DNA from: Steromphala cineraria
Lineage: Eukaryota > Mollusca > Gastropoda > Trochida > Trochidae
Direction: 5' to 3'
Assembly (NCBI GenBank): GCA_916613615.1
Contig: OU744732.1
Location: forward strand, 29,832,673-29,896,672
Length of the DNA stretch: 64,000 bases
In this document: positions 47,115 to 58,667 of the stretch, piece by piece
Layout: each line of letters starts with the position of its first letter
Numbering within the stretch: position 1 is the stretch's first letter
Made by a program: the position numbers and the translations under genes
Notes under the pieces: model-generated
What the model saw: only the letters and a program-made list of their open reading frames with translations
Database searches by the model: none
What the model was told of the DNA's origin: nothing

Positions 47115-48880
47115 TTTTTTTCACTTAACAACATAAGGATTTTTATATAACTTTTTAGAGTAGATAAAGCTTATTCACAACATCTACAATACGCTTCTTT
47201 AAACAGTAAAACGACAATGAAAGGTAACATTGGGAAAGGAAATATTTTGTACACAATTTTCTTTAAAGTCGACTGAAACGGTCTTTGGCAATTTTTTGCA
47301 TTCACAAAGAAGCGATTGGACTCGGCTTTGAATTTCTAAAACAGTAACCTTACTAAAACAGCTTTTCAAATACACTGTCTATCGTGAGACCCGAAACTGT
47401 CCTCACTGAAGCGTGTTTACCCAGAATGCCCTTCTTTGACGCGTCAGTAGTGCTGTCAGTCACCAAATAATCATTTATCAACGTATCTTAGCACCTAAAC
47501 TGTGAATTCAACATACAAAACTTCACTAAAATAACTCAAAGTTTCAGTTTGGATATTTGACTGGCCAATTTTGAGGCTTTAAATGGGTAATTTAAAGCTA
47601 TAATAATTCCGTTATATGCCGCTGATTTCCAAACACAGTATGTTTATCTCCATTCTACCATAATAGCGATTTAAAATTGAACTATATTCTTACGCATTAA
47701 CTCGGGTGTGGTGTGTCATGATGCCCGTGCACGATTTCCACGGAGCGACAATTACACAGTGTTGACGGATTTGGTTATCTCGAATGACGTTACATATAGA
47801 AGGCCTCGGAGATTGCCGACAAATATCCGAATGCTGCAAAGGGAGCTCACTCTATTCAGTAGACGTTTTTTATTTCGTGACGGCTGTTAGCGTTTTGAAT
47901 AAGTTAAGTTCTACATACCATATATTCACAAACTTGTGCATTGGTGTTGTAAATAAATTTAAGGTAAGTGTATGCCGCATTCCGATTCATATTCGTATGA
48001 TATTCTGGTCTCTTAAACTTTCTCGGCCCGTTTTGGTCTAACGCTACAGAATGACGGGCCATGCGAACGGGAAATCTGAACTGTTGTCAGTGTCCTTTGT
48101 ATTTTACCGGGTTTTACAGACTACTAGCGTTAGGCTTGTGGAAAGCTTGAATAAATTTAATAAATAATGTACATACAACACAATAATTTCATATTTTGTG
48201 AAAATTTCCGACACAACAGCAATATTTGAGAACTACTTGTTACTAGGCAACAAATGAATTATTGCGCATTAGACGAAGTAAACAGAGCACCGTATAACCA
48301 AATTATACGCCCTCTGATTTTTCACAGCAGCCAATCAGAAACGAGTATTTTGCACATTTATGGTAGAATTTCTTTTTAAAAAACCCTATCAGGCTAAGAA
48401 CGTAACAACTCAACAATATCAACGTAGCAAGGGTTTTCTATGATAGACTGCCTTGTTACTTTGAAGTATATATAGAAGTATCTGTAGGTGATAATATGAG
48501 AGTCTAATGTTTGCCGAATATTGCATAAGATACATGGACAATAAATAACGACGGTGACAATTAACAGATCCATTATTTTTTTACTGAACACAGTTTTTTA
48601 TCTTCATTCGAAAAACTGCATACATATATTCACATAATTTTCACTGTTGTTCTTTTCCATTGTGATTTGAAATGGAAAGAAAAAAAAACAAGGTGAATTA
48701 TTATTTGTTCTCATTCGCAGACACATGTTTTAGTGGTGGATGATTTTACTCTTTCATATACGTTTCAATTCGTATTGAAATTGTTTGCTTTAACACATTC
48801 CTCGAATAGGTATTACCACATTTACAAAAGCGAATTCGAAAACTGAATTGAAGATTCACCGTTTAATCAATCCTAGTACA
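47115..48880. other. No gene recognised (1.8 kb)
   Basis: Moderate-GC patches at 47390-47470 and 47700-48060 hold 60- and 85-codon frames without recognisable homology. CAGCCAATCAGAAACG near 48330 resembles common repeat termini but no partner end was found. Confidence 0.4.
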
Positions 48881-48884
48881 TAGG

Positions 48885-49055
48885 TTTTTGTTATTTGGAT
48901 GGTGCTGTCCTTCTATTTGGGCTTTATATAAACCTCAATTATAAACAAAGACCCTTTTGTCCGGCAGAAGTTGAGGCTTGAAAAAATTCATAGGCTTCTT
49001 CTAAGACGACACGCCCCGCGTGGGTGGTGCCAGTCACAGTCCAATGAGTTTTCAA
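48885..49055 (+). repeat. Module D, copy 2
   Basis: CTATTTGGGCTTTATATAAACC, AATTATAAACAAAGACC, then CGTGGGTGGTGCCAGTCAC and GAGTTTTCA, parallel to 42055-42250. Confidence 0.7.
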
Positions 49056-49550
49056 TTTCAATTTTAAATTAAGGCCTAATCAAAGTGTATATTAAAGCGA
49101 TTATATGCCTCCAATACATAATGTTAATTGAAATAATTACGAGTTATTGGAGTCATTGAAAAAACAGTCATCACCACAGATCATACAGGTTGGTTTTAAG
49201 TTCATCAAAGAGGTAGCGATTGTTTCGACCTTAACTAATTCTATAGATTGGTTTCTGTTTTCATTAATTGAATCTTGCGATCGCCAAGAAAAAACTTTGC
49301 TTTGAGTGAGCAGACCAACAGGCAAATGACAGGCCTTTTACATGCTTTTAGTGTCTCCTTTTATTTGACTTAGCATGTACTTTTGACAGTAATGTAATAA
49401 GGAGTACTTACATATAGATAACTGTGGCATATACAGGGACATTCCACTTAGCACATGGTGGTACAGCAAACGAGCGACCGTACAAAGGGCATGGGAGGTA
49501 ACTCTTGGCACAACGTCGTAACTTGTTGCTTGGGAAGCGTGTGACCCAGT

Positions 49551-49791
49551 TTAAAAGGACAGTCCTATCAGGTCATGTTTTGTGGAAACGAAATTCAAGA
49601 GGAAGCATTGATGCATTCTATTCTTTGTCAAACTGTTAAATCTAGAACAATTGAAATGTAACCACCAATAGCTATATGAAAATAAATGTGATATAATCAT
49701 ATAATAACCATATGTAAGTACATGTATAAACAGGGAGGTATTCTTGAATTTCGTTTCCACAAAGAATACCCCGATAAGACTGTCCCTTTAA
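49551..49791. mobile_element. TTAA-type MITE family iii (241 bp)
   Basis: TTAA flanks both ends (49551-49554, 49788-49791). The left terminus AAGGACAGTCCTATC and the inverted right terminus AGGGACAGTCTTATC agree at 13 of 15 bases. The arms continue for ~50 bp with GTGGAAACGAAATTCAAGA in both. The ends fit TTAAAGGRR, like families i and ii, but the interior is unrelated. No ORF. Confidence 0.82.
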
Positions 49792-49911
49792 CTTAGTAAA
49801 TATAACGTTTAGCACGTGATTCCGGCCAATGGTAAGGCGACAATGCTGTGCAAGTCGCGATAGGAGCATTTGCTCATTTAATAAACGTCATATCAGCCAT
49901 TTTATCCTTAC

Positions 49912-50130
49912 ATGACGTAGATTGTCGATTATAGAAACAATTTCGGCTTCGCCATTCAATAAGGAAATTTAATTACTACATAATGACAGTTGTCAAGAAT
50001 GTTAAACAGCGACCACAAATGTCAAGTCACACATTTACTGACACTTTGAATGTGATTTACCTCCAGATTTACTAAGAAACATTATGCATAAGCTTTAATT
50101 ACAAGATTATTGATCATTCTCAACTCTGAT
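49912..50130 (+). repeat. Module A, copy 3
   Basis: ATGACGTAGATTGTCGATTA, TCGCCATTCAATAAGGAAAT, AATGACAGTTGTCAAGAATG, TTAAACAGCGACCACAAATG, TCAAGTCACACATTTACTGA and CATTCTCAACTCTGAT. The best-preserved A copy. Confidence 0.8.
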
Positions 50131-51740
50131 ATTTAAACGTTGTTGTATGATTTAACAGTTGACAGTTTATTGTCATTTTGAAAAGTATGATTAGATCAGA
50201 TTAGGATCTATCAGGTTACACCTGGCAAATTAGTAATTTTTTTTCTGGTTTCCGCCCGTGTTAGTTTTAAACCTAAACATCAAGCCTTTTTTTCAAATGG
50301 TGTCAAGGCATATTGAATGTTATTCCGACTTTTTATATTTTGGTTGAGATAACATTCAGAAAAAATTATTAATTTCCAAACAAATAAAATAAATGTCATC
50401 TTTAAACTTTCCAAGATGTGTGTTTCAAATATTGCAAAATGTAACAGTAAACAGACAGTTGCTTGAGTCATCATATGAAAATGATCAATTACCTCTATCT
50501 TATATATAAATGTCCTTAAAAAGGCTAGCACACATAATAAACGGAAACATGTTACAAAAGACGAACATATTGATAACATAAAGTCTCTCGGATCAGATTA
50601 TAAAAGTTATTTAAGCCCCAAAACAAAGGCAGAGATGCAGGAAATGAAATAGCTTGCCTACTGTACATTGTACATTCATAAAAGACCTATCTTATTCGTT
50701 TTCAAGAAGAAATCTTAGTATATATAATTCAGGAAAACATTAATTAAGTGTTGACTTGCCCAAAACAAATCTCCCTTCATCCACGAATCTTTTTCCTTAA
50801 ATTATAAAACACGAAATTATGGATCTTTAAGGAATTAAGAACAATCTTGTATATATGTTATACACTTTGCAGTATGACATTATATGTCATTAGATGGCAG
50901 TATTTTGAATACAAACCAAAACATGCCAGCAATAAGTCCAAAAGGAAATATTAACTAGAAAAGTTTTTGCAATCACAACTTCAGGGAATAATATAATAGT
51001 TTTCTTTGAAAATAACGGTTGAAGTCGAGCATTATCCAATCTCTAAAATGGAGTTACCCATACGACGTAGGATTCAACCTTGGAGAACTGTCTGCAACTT
51101 AGATTTTAATTATGTATCCGGTAATGGGTAATGTGATAATGTGTTTCATATACAAAGGTTCCGGGTTTCAATCTTGAAGAAGTTATACCACCGCGGGGTT
51201 TTAGGGCTGTTTGATTTGTTTCAGTGAATTCAAGTTTTTATTCTGTTTCTAATGACGTGTTTAATTCACCAAACATTCCGAGTTTGTCTTGGAGATGTGA
51301 TATCGCAGCTAGTTATAGGACTGTTTAATATGTTTCAGTAAATTCAAACACACACTAGATATTTTCGATATCCGTTTGGATCAAATACGGATACCGATGA
51401 AAATTTCGGAAGGACAAGGTCGGACCTGCTTTTGGAAATTAAGATGCCGTCACAAGCGTTAACAGTTTGGACAGCTTAAGTGACGGGTAGGGACATTGAA
51501 TATAAACGATACATTGCATAGACATTAATGTTAGAAATTACATCAAAACAGTACTTCTTTGGTCATATGTATGACCAAGCAGCGCCAAAGCACTGCCATC
51601 GCCAGTTGAATGAAACCGACCACATAATTTTGCTTACAAGTACCGAAGGCAGTTCATGTCTCATGTTCAAGCACTTCATTTACCCATCTTCAGTCTTCTA
51701 TACTTTAGGTTTTGTTTAGTTTGGACAAGTAAATTCACAG
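50131..51740. other. No gene recognised
   Basis: AT-rich. TTTCAGT(G/A)AATTCAA occurs twice (51222, 51335) in a loose ~115-bp repeat around GGGCTGTTTGAT and GGACTGTTTAAT. No gene supported. Confidence 0.4.
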
Positions 51741-51744
51741 GCTA

Positions 51745-51895
51745 TCTTATAGTAGTAGAAGTACATTTTTATTAAAGTGTCACACGCATCATTGCATTTA
51801 ATATACAAAACATGATACACAATATAAAACAAAGCTTCGAGCCACAAATGGCTTATGAGACACTAAAAGAATACATTTCTGTTAATAAATGCATT
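51745..51895 (-). repeat. Retroposon-like 3' end, copy 1
   Basis: On the minus strand GTGTCTCATAAGCCATTTGTGGCT is followed by an AT-rich stretch, GTGTGACAC and TTTAATAAAAATGTAC. A relative lies at 58385-58520. The short stem AGCCAT..TGGCT and AATAAA-like end suggest the 3' end of a dispersed retroelement. Confidence 0.4.
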
Positions 51896-52075
51896 TTTTA
51901 AATATAAAATATCCCACCCATATATTTTAGCTCTCCGTTAATGTCCGTTGTTTCAAAGCTGCCATTGCAACGAATCGGTATGCGACCGATTAACCTTTGT
52001 CATTGTTCTAATACATCTGTCTATCTAATCAAATTAACATTTATTTCGAACCCAAATACCAATTATCTATTAAAC

Positions 52076-52290
52076 TGACGTACATTGTCGATTAAAGAAG
52101 CCATTCTTAATATTGGCCATTCAATAAAGCAATTAGATAAGCTCATGACGAAAGTAGTAATTAACGTCAATCACAAAGACAACAAAATGTCATGCCATAA
52201 CTCACCACACATTTACTGACCCTTGATGTTAGGGAGATTAGAGTTTAGATTTACTAAACGAAACTTGCAATAGATATTATGACAGAAACT
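52076..52290 (+). repeat. Module A, copy 4
   Basis: TGACGTACATTGTCGATTAA, GGCCATTCAATAAAGCAATT, CACCACACATTTACTGACCC and AGATTTACTAAACGAAA. The central part is more diverged than in copy 3. Confidence 0.7.
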
Positions 52291-52335
52291 CTGAAATATG
52301 AATAAAGAGTATTTGATGATTGACAATGTATTGTT

Positions 52336-52450
52336 AACAATCGACCCTCGTTTATCCGGACGAGTTGCTTACATCTGAAAATCGTCCGGATCGCCAGTTG
52401 TCCGGTTATCTGAATCAAAATGACATTTGTTTGGTAGCGTCTGTATGAAA
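52336..52450 (+). mobile_element. Possible pogo/Tigger-like element end
   Basis: CAATCGACCCTCGTTTATCC then GGACGA, followed by GTCCGGATCGCCAGTTGTCC, GGTTATCTGAATC resembles the 'CAGT-GACCCTCGATTATCCGG' termini of pogo/Tigger transposons. No opposite end or transposase is visible, so this may be a truncated relic. Confidence 0.4.
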
Positions 52451-53178
52451 TCTGAAAGGTTCTTATGTACGATATCAGGAACCAGTACTGAATAGTTGCT
52501 TGTAGTTCAGCGTTTTTCATAACTGACACGATACCATCCCCCATCAAACGAGGTGACACGGATGGACTGGGCTACTTAATCAATCAAACTTCTAACAAAT
52601 GCTAAAATGAGGTAATTAATGTATTTAGAAAGCATCGGGATTAACATAAAAAGTTTATCGAGAAGACAAAAATGGGAGAAATTTATTGTAAACGATCATA
52701 TTCAGTTGATCAAGATTTATATACACTTAACATCTATCACAACTCGGAAGTTATTAAATATTTTACGAATGAAAAGTATCCCTGTGCATATGGTTACAGT
52801 TCCAGATGTTACACAACTTACAACAGAGTTGCTATAGATTACATGTATGTTCTACACCAATGTGCTAATGATAGATGACATTTATCTATTTATCTACCGA
52901 AATAGCATAGCACAAACATGGAAACATGGAAGCTGAAATGGCTCAAAAAGCCAGTAGTGTTTGATAACCTGTCGTCTTTCTGATCAGGTATAGAAACTTA
53001 TTTCAGTCCAGCAACAACCCACGCAGATACATAGAAGATACAGCTCGTTAATTATATTATCCTGCTTTCGTCCATTAAAGACATATCTAGTTCCTCTTTA
53101 AAGTTTTAATCCTTGCTAAGATAATGTTCTGACTAAGTTTAAGTCTTCTTTCATGGACGCCGATTGTCTTCTCTTGTT

Positions 53179-53543
53179 TTAAAGGGGCAGTAGCACATTT
53201 CTAGGGGGAATATAAGGTGATGTCAGGAAAATGAAAATTAATGGTTCCAATTGAAAGACAATTTATTTAAACTAAATGGAGCAGTAATAATTCAAATATT
53301 TAACATAAAGTTTAGCCATGCGATTCCTTTTTCTTACAGAAAATGAATTAAAGGTGTTCACACAAAAATGGCGGCCTATGTATTTTATGTGAATCTTCAT
53401 ACTTTGTCCTCCGACTATGGACGATTGGCTTGTATAATGAGATTTTTGACACTGTCAATATAATATATTTAACATTTATTTACAATTATCAGTGAAGAAT
53501 TTAAGATTTAAAATTATCAAAAAACGTGCTACTGCCCCTTTAA
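53179..53543 (+). mobile_element. TTAA-type MITE family i, copy 9
   Basis: A complete 365-bp copy, TTAA at 53179-53182 and 53540-53543. The interior keeps AAAAATGGCGGCC (a YY1-like word) where other copies have ATGGCCGCC, and GACACTGTCAATA. Confidence 0.92.
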
Positions 53544-53939
53544 TACTCGCTACTGTATAACAGTTTGAAAGGTCTTGAAAAATAATTAAAATAATTTTGG
53601 GATTGACCTCATTGGTTGGCGACCACGTTGGTTTGTTTACTCTAGTTTTACGCGACAAGCTTTAAGTCATCGGGCACTGTTGAAAGACAAAGGAATTCTT
53701 TAATGACATATCCTATTTGTACATTATGAGAAAAAATCAATTATATACAATCTGAAAAAAAGAAACGTCATAGGCCATTTAACAAAGAATTCATTGCTTA
53801 ACAATAGAAGCGAAAATATCATATAATTTCGACGGTGAAATTTTACATTGCTAGTCAAAGAGTTCAAAACGAAGACACCTATTTCAATCAGGGTTATCCG
53901 GGTTCTTTTCATCCACAAGGTGACGTTGAAGTCAGTAAA

Positions 53940-54540
53940 TTGTGTGTCAAGCATGACAATTATTGCAAAAATTGATAAGGACAAATGTACGCTGTTCTTC
54001 ATCACTTTTCTTGCAATGGTATTGTGACGATGCGTACACGTCGATTGAGTTCCTACCACTGGTGTTCTTTTGGGGTTCTAATCTCGTGTCGAGAAGGCCT
54101 TTAAGAGAGATTGACGTTAGAATGACAATTTTGGTGTGGACTTTAAGAGGTGTGGAAAGAACTCTCAAAGTCATTGCTGATGTACCCATTTAATTCTAAA
54201 ATTAATCAATCAATTTTGAACCGAATCTCTGAAACCTTTTGACATTGAACAAATTCAGTACATTGTGTGACTAACATGACAATAAATGCAAACATTGATG
54301 AAGACAAATTTATGCTGTTCTTCATCACTTTTCTTGCAATGTTATTGTGACGATGCGTACACGTCGATTGAGTTCCTACCATTGGTGTTCTTTTGGGGAT
54401 CTAATCTAGTGTCGAGAAGGCCTTTAGGAGAGTTTGATGTAAGAAATGGCAAGATAGTGGACAATTATGGTGTGGGTTCTTTAAGTTGTTTCAAGAACTC
54501 TCTTAAACATGTCTGATGTATTCATTTGCTTCTAAAATTA
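53940..54540 (+). repeat. Direct duplication, ~327-bp period
   Basis: Two copies (about 53940-54200 and 54267-54540) share GCTGTTCTTCATCACTTTTC, TTGTGACGATGCGTACACGT, CGATTGAGTTCCTACCA, GGTGTTCTTTTGGGG and GTGTCGAGAAGGCCTTTA. Both have a 76-codon plus frame starting ATGCAAA, with 24 residues identical in a row over the best part. The minus frame is open in copy 1 but has a stop in copy 2. The plus frames diverge completely after the shared block. A relic exon is possible but unproven. Confidence 0.75.
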
Positions 54541-54799
54541 CACTTAATCATAAATAAAGCAGATCTTTAAGTGTTGGGTAAAAATAATTCAGTTTCTTTT
54601 ACTCAAGAAGATAGGCTAGAATTGTTTCTAGAAAACCTTGTTGAACTTGTTGAAGATCCCATAGTCTCATAAGGATATCATTTTATATTGGCAAGAACAA
54701 CAGCTACAGTCGGGCAAGATCAAGGATTACGTGTTTCATACAGCATCCTAGTCCGAGTTTCAATCTTTGAGAAGTTAAAGGACACCGATTTTTTTAGGG

Positions 54800-55000
54800 G
54801 ATGTTTAAAATATAAATTCAAGATTTTGTTAACCTTAGATCCACAACACCAAATCAATAAGACAGATACTTGTAGCAGTTCATCCATAGGATGATCAATT
54901 TCCGTATCATTGTATTTGGATATTTCCTTTTATATAACAAAACTTCATACTGTGTAGAAAAGCTTCAGATGCGTTGACCTTGACAATTTTATATAACAGA
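54800..55000 (+). repeat. Module B, copy 4
   Basis: TTTTGTTAACCTTAGATCCA, CAAATCAATAAGACAGATAC, TTGTAGCA, TTCCGTATCATTGTAT, ATATAACAAAACTTCATACT and GATGCGTTGACCTTGACAAT. Confidence 0.75.
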
Positions 55001-55345
55001 AATCAATTACATTACTTTACAAAATCTGTTACATTATTCAATTCACGTTCATTTCTCATTTTCATATTCTAAACTTAACGTTTGTAGAAATCAATGACAT
55101 TACTTTCAAAATCTGTTACATTATTCAATGCAAGTTCATTTCTCATTTTCATATTCTAAACTTAACGTTTGTAGAAATCAATGACATTACTTTACAAAAT
55201 CTGTTACATTATTCAAGTTAATTTCTCATTTTCATATTCTAAACTTAACGTTTGTAGAAATCAATGACATTACTTTACAAAATCTCTTACATTATTCAAT
55301 GCAAGTTAATTTCTCATTTTCATATTCTAAACCTAACGTTTGTAG
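54998..55345. repeat. 83-88 bp tandem repeat, 4 units
   Basis: The unit AGAAATCAATGACATTACTT, ACAAAATCTGTTACATTATT, CAATGCAAGTTCATTTCTCA, TTTTCATATTCTAAACTTAA, CGTTTGT is repeated with 1-5 bp length changes (starts near 54998, 55085, 55172, 55255). It sits exactly between module B copy 4 and module C copy 4. Confidence 0.92.
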
Positions 55346-55361
55346 TCCTGAATGATATAAT

Positions 55362-55482
55362 CCGTTAACCTTGGTATTGTTGAACAACACATCAATGAAT
55401 TTATGTCACAGGAATAGAATCTATTCTGGCTACCTGAGATCTGGAATCATAACTGCATCATAAACACGTACTTTATCATTGA
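55362..55482 (+). repeat. Module C, copy 4
   Basis: GTTAACCTTGGTATTGTTGA, ACAACACATCAATGAATTTA, TGTCACAGGAATAGAATCTA, TTCTGGCTACCTGAGATCTG, GAATCATAACTGCA. Confidence 0.78.
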
Positions 55483-55664
55483 ACGGTTCGCAATGAGAGA
55501 TTACGAATTTAGTTACATCACTGTTGAATAAGAGATTTTTTAACATTGTTTTAATTTCTGATATGCATATAAATAGATATCGATGTTAATAATGTTATTA
55601 TTTTATATTCATATTTATTAAAAAACGGGTATCAGGTAACATTTTATTTTAAAAACGTTAAACT

Positions 55665-56017
55665 TTAAAGGGGCAGTAGAAGGTATTGAAAATTTTATAT
55701 TTTAAAGTTTTCACTGATACTTGTACGTCAATGATATATGTATTATTTTGATAGTGTCAAAAATTCATTTCACAAACCAATCATCCATAGTCAGAGAGCA
55801 AATCATTAATATTTACATAAAGTCAATTGGCAGCCATTTTTATGTGAACACCTTGATTCATTTTGTGTAAGAAAAAGGACTCACATGGTTGAACGTTACG
55901 TTATTTATTTGATTTATTACTGCTTCATTTAGTTAAAATACATTGTCTTTCAATTAGAGCCAACATTTTTATATTGTGACATCACCTTATATTCCCCCTC
56001 AAAACGATCTGCTGCTC
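55665..56017 (-). mobile_element. TTAA-type MITE family i, copy 10
   Basis: Reverse orientation. TTAA and AGGGGCAGTAG at the left, but the rest of the left terminus is deleted (GTAGAAGGTATTG). The right terminus is degraded after CCCCCTCAAAACGAT. Internal blocks including ATTGACAGTC-type palindrome remnants and GGCAGCCATTTT remain. Confidence 0.8.
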
Positions 56018-56230
56018 GTGCATACAATTGATAAAAAGGCAAAACGGTTTATTACACAACCATTAAAAATCAAATATGATACATAGTGATACTTAGACGG
56101 GTTAAACAGGTGTTGATTAATTAAAAAAACACTTCCAACATATAAGATGTGTGCAAGTGATTAATCATTGTCTTGCTCATTTAATCAACTAAGTATTCTT
56201 TCTAAGCAAAGAATGCAATATCTCCGACAA

Positions 56231-56460
56231 TGACGTACAAAGTCGATAACAGAAACTAATCTTGTTTCGCCATTCAATACCAAAATTGAATTAGCTGATA
56301 ATGACAGTTATGGAGAATGTCAAAAAGCGACCTTAAATGTCAAGTCACATACATCATACATTTATTGACCCTTCACTTGGCTTGTGAAGGACGTCAGTGC
56401 TAAAATTTCATATTTACTCAGCGAATTATTCATTATCTAATTAGTTTTTTTCAACTCTGT
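56231..56460 (+). repeat. Module A, copy 5
   Basis: TGACGTACAAAGTCGATAAC, TTTCGCCATTCAATACCAAA, AATGACAGTTATGGAGAATG, TCAAAAAGCGACCTTAAATG, TCAAGTCACATAC, ACATTTATTGACCCTTCAC. Confidence 0.75.
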
Positions 56461-56491
56461 TATATCTTAACGAGGGTGAAGTATTAAACCG

Positions 56492-56647
56492 TTCACAGGG
56501 ACATGTATCGCTTAAATACAGCGTTAGAAAGACATACATACTCATAGACCCTACCCTAATACTATATATAAGGATAGTATTAGGGTAGGGTCTATGAGTA
56601 TGTATGTCTTTCTAACGCTGTATTTAAGCGATACATGTCCCTGTGAA
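56492..56647. repeat. Perfect 74-bp-arm palindrome
   Basis: The arms 56492-56565 and 56574-56647 match with no mismatch I could find, around an 8-bp spacer ATATAAGG. It would form a stable cruciform or RNA hairpin. It is either a very young foldback insertion or a local inverted duplication; no target duplication is clear. It lies directly after module A copy 5. Confidence 0.93.
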
Positions 56648-56659
56648 ACCGTTGACATG

Positions 56660-57728
56660 TTATTGTTAAGTTGGGAAAAAAACTAGAATTGATTGTGTGA
56701 AGTGAGATAAATATCAGAACAATTAGTTACGGTTTTGTTTTTATCAAGTCCGTTCTGTGTCCATGTCACATGATCAAATAGACTCAAGTGATTGGGAAAA
56801 GACGAATTGAACACTTTAAAACTTAACAGTTTATGAATATGTTTGAGAGAGAACCCATGAGAAATCAAGAAGAACACTTTCTAAGCTATATCGTTTGATG
56901 AAATTTGTCTGAAGATAGAATAGACCCACTGAAATATAACTCAATCTTGACCAAAGGTGGAGTTAAAGAAAGGGCTTCTTTATAGAAGTTATAAAGTGCT
57001 TGTTTATAGAAGAACCGTAATACAATGGCCATGTTAAGCGTGTTTCTTTATCATCGTTATCTTGGTTTCATTGAACTGTTCTATATGTACTTGAAACCCG
57101 CGGACAACACTTACCACAGCGCAAACAGATAACGTCGTGAAATGAATCGTCATACATAAAAAAAAACGGCGGTTTCTAGTATTGTAGAAAGGAACGGCAA
57201 CTTTCATTTGACACGACTTTGGAATAAAATAGAAACCCAAGGGCTTCTAAACGGAAATATTTTCTGAATAGTAGCGTATGGGTTTCTAAACGAGAGGGCT
57301 TGCTTCGGAGAGTCTCGGTATGTCGTATCAATTACTTTATTATGTATATACATATAGGTCAGTAGGCTGTCAACTGCAGTACAAATAGGTCACATGCTAT
57401 CAACACCTAATATTTTTAACTATGTTTTTAAAACTGCATTTTGCTACCGTGTTTACTAACACAAACTAATACGCAATAGGCCTACGTGATCCTGTGCGTG
57501 ATAATATATATTTCAGGAAGTTAACGATTTTTTAATTAATTAATTGATGTGCGGAAGCAAATCTTCCTTTATTTGATTTCTTGAAGTTTAGAAATTATAG
57601 TAAAGCAGGTATTGAAATTGAGATTTGGCAAACGATGCATGTCGAATGTGAGTAATTAAAGGAGGTATTTGACATTTCTTGGTTATTATATCTCATATTG
57701 ATATGAAGATGCATGTTTTTCATAAACT
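56660..57728. other. No gene recognised
   Basis: AT-rich. The 56683-56877 and 57034-57240 reverse frames have no recognisable homology. Confidence 0.4.
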
Positions 57729-58061
57729 TTAAAGGGGAAGTAGCACGTTTTTTTGAAAATTTTATATTTTCAATTTTTCGATGATAAATGTTCGTTAACA
57801 CTTATTGATAGTGTCAAATACCCATAGTCTGAGAACAAATTATTAAGATTCACATAAAGTCCATTGACTGGCATTTTTTTGTGAACACCTTTATTCATTT
57901 TTGTAAGAAAAAGGAATCGCATGGCTGAACTTTACATTATATCTTTGATTTATTACTTCTTTATTTAGTTTAAATACATTGTCTTTCAATTGGAACCAAA
58001 AGTTTTCATTTTCCTGACATGACCTTATATTCCCCCTAAAAATGTGCTACTGCCCCTTTAA
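57729..58061 (-). mobile_element. TTAA-type MITE family i, copy 11
   Basis: A reverse-oriented copy, 333 bp, with TTAA at both ends (57729-57732, 58058-58061) and good termini. A small deletion removes part of the TGACACTGTCA region (TGATAGTGTCAAATACCC). Confidence 0.9.
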
Positions 58062-58384
58062 AAATGAAGGACCAGAAAATCTATACCAGTCGTCACTAGT
58101 CGGTCACTGTAATAAGCATACTTCTTTTTTTTGTCATCAAGGGGCAAAGAGTTCAACGTCTAATTAAAAGATTACATTTTGTCGTTCCTAAAAGTACATA
58201 CAAGACTAGAGCTAATTAAAAGATAACATTTAATTGGTTCGCATATTTTCTTCTTTACGACGCAAGGGCTGAAACGAAAAGATTGTCAACTCTAGAAAGC
58301 GTGTCTCCATGTTTTCGACTAGCTGTGCTTTGTACATGCCATAGTTTGTCTAAACGCAAAAACAACAATATAAGAGATAAATAC

Positions 58385-58520
58385 GAAGAAGAAGAAATGT
58401 TTATTATTGTGTCACGCCGCAATTCAACAAATAAAAACATTAAAAGTTAAGAATTGTAGGTCCAGCCAATAAACGGCTTATGAGACACATAAATACATAT
58501 TAAAACAAAATAAAGATTAT
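58385..58520 (-). repeat. Retroposon-like 3' end, copy 2
   Basis: On the minus strand GTGTCTCATAAGCCGTTTATTGGCT, then GTGACACAATAATAAACATT. Same order as 51745-51895. Confidence 0.4.
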
Positions 58521-58581
58521 GGTATAAGAATTTTTGTATAAACACATTTTTATAAACATCATGTCTATATTAAAAAGATAA

Positions 58582-58667
58582 AGTATTATACATTAAAACA
58601 ATGATATAGTTAGGATATATATATATATATATATCCTAACTATATCATTGTTTTAATGTATAATACT
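58582..58667. repeat. AT-centred perfect palindrome
   Basis: AGTATTATACATTAAAACAA, TGATATAGTTAGG and the (AT)n centre are mirrored exactly to AATACT at 58667. The dinucleotide core suggests a young foldback element or a slipped inverted duplication. Confidence 0.9.

Larger units (their letters stand above)
41840..56460. repeat. Decayed multi-copy A-B-C module region
   Basis: Three ~120-240 bp modules recur in the same order: B-C at 41.9-42.9 kb, A-B-C at 43.9-45.0, A-B-C at 46.2-46.8, A at 49.9, A at 52.1 followed by B-C at 54.8-55.5, and A at 56.2. A fourth module D occurs twice. Copies are diverged and spaced by unrelated sequence and later insertions. No conserved open frame runs through any module. 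The pattern suggests an old tandem array of a ~1-2.3 kb unit, perhaps a gene-flanking or large non-autonomous element. Its function is unknown. Confidence 0.6.

Noticed and set aside
53724..54059. 111-codon reverse frame
   Set aside because: AT-driven composition overlapping the duplicated block; not preserved in the second copy.
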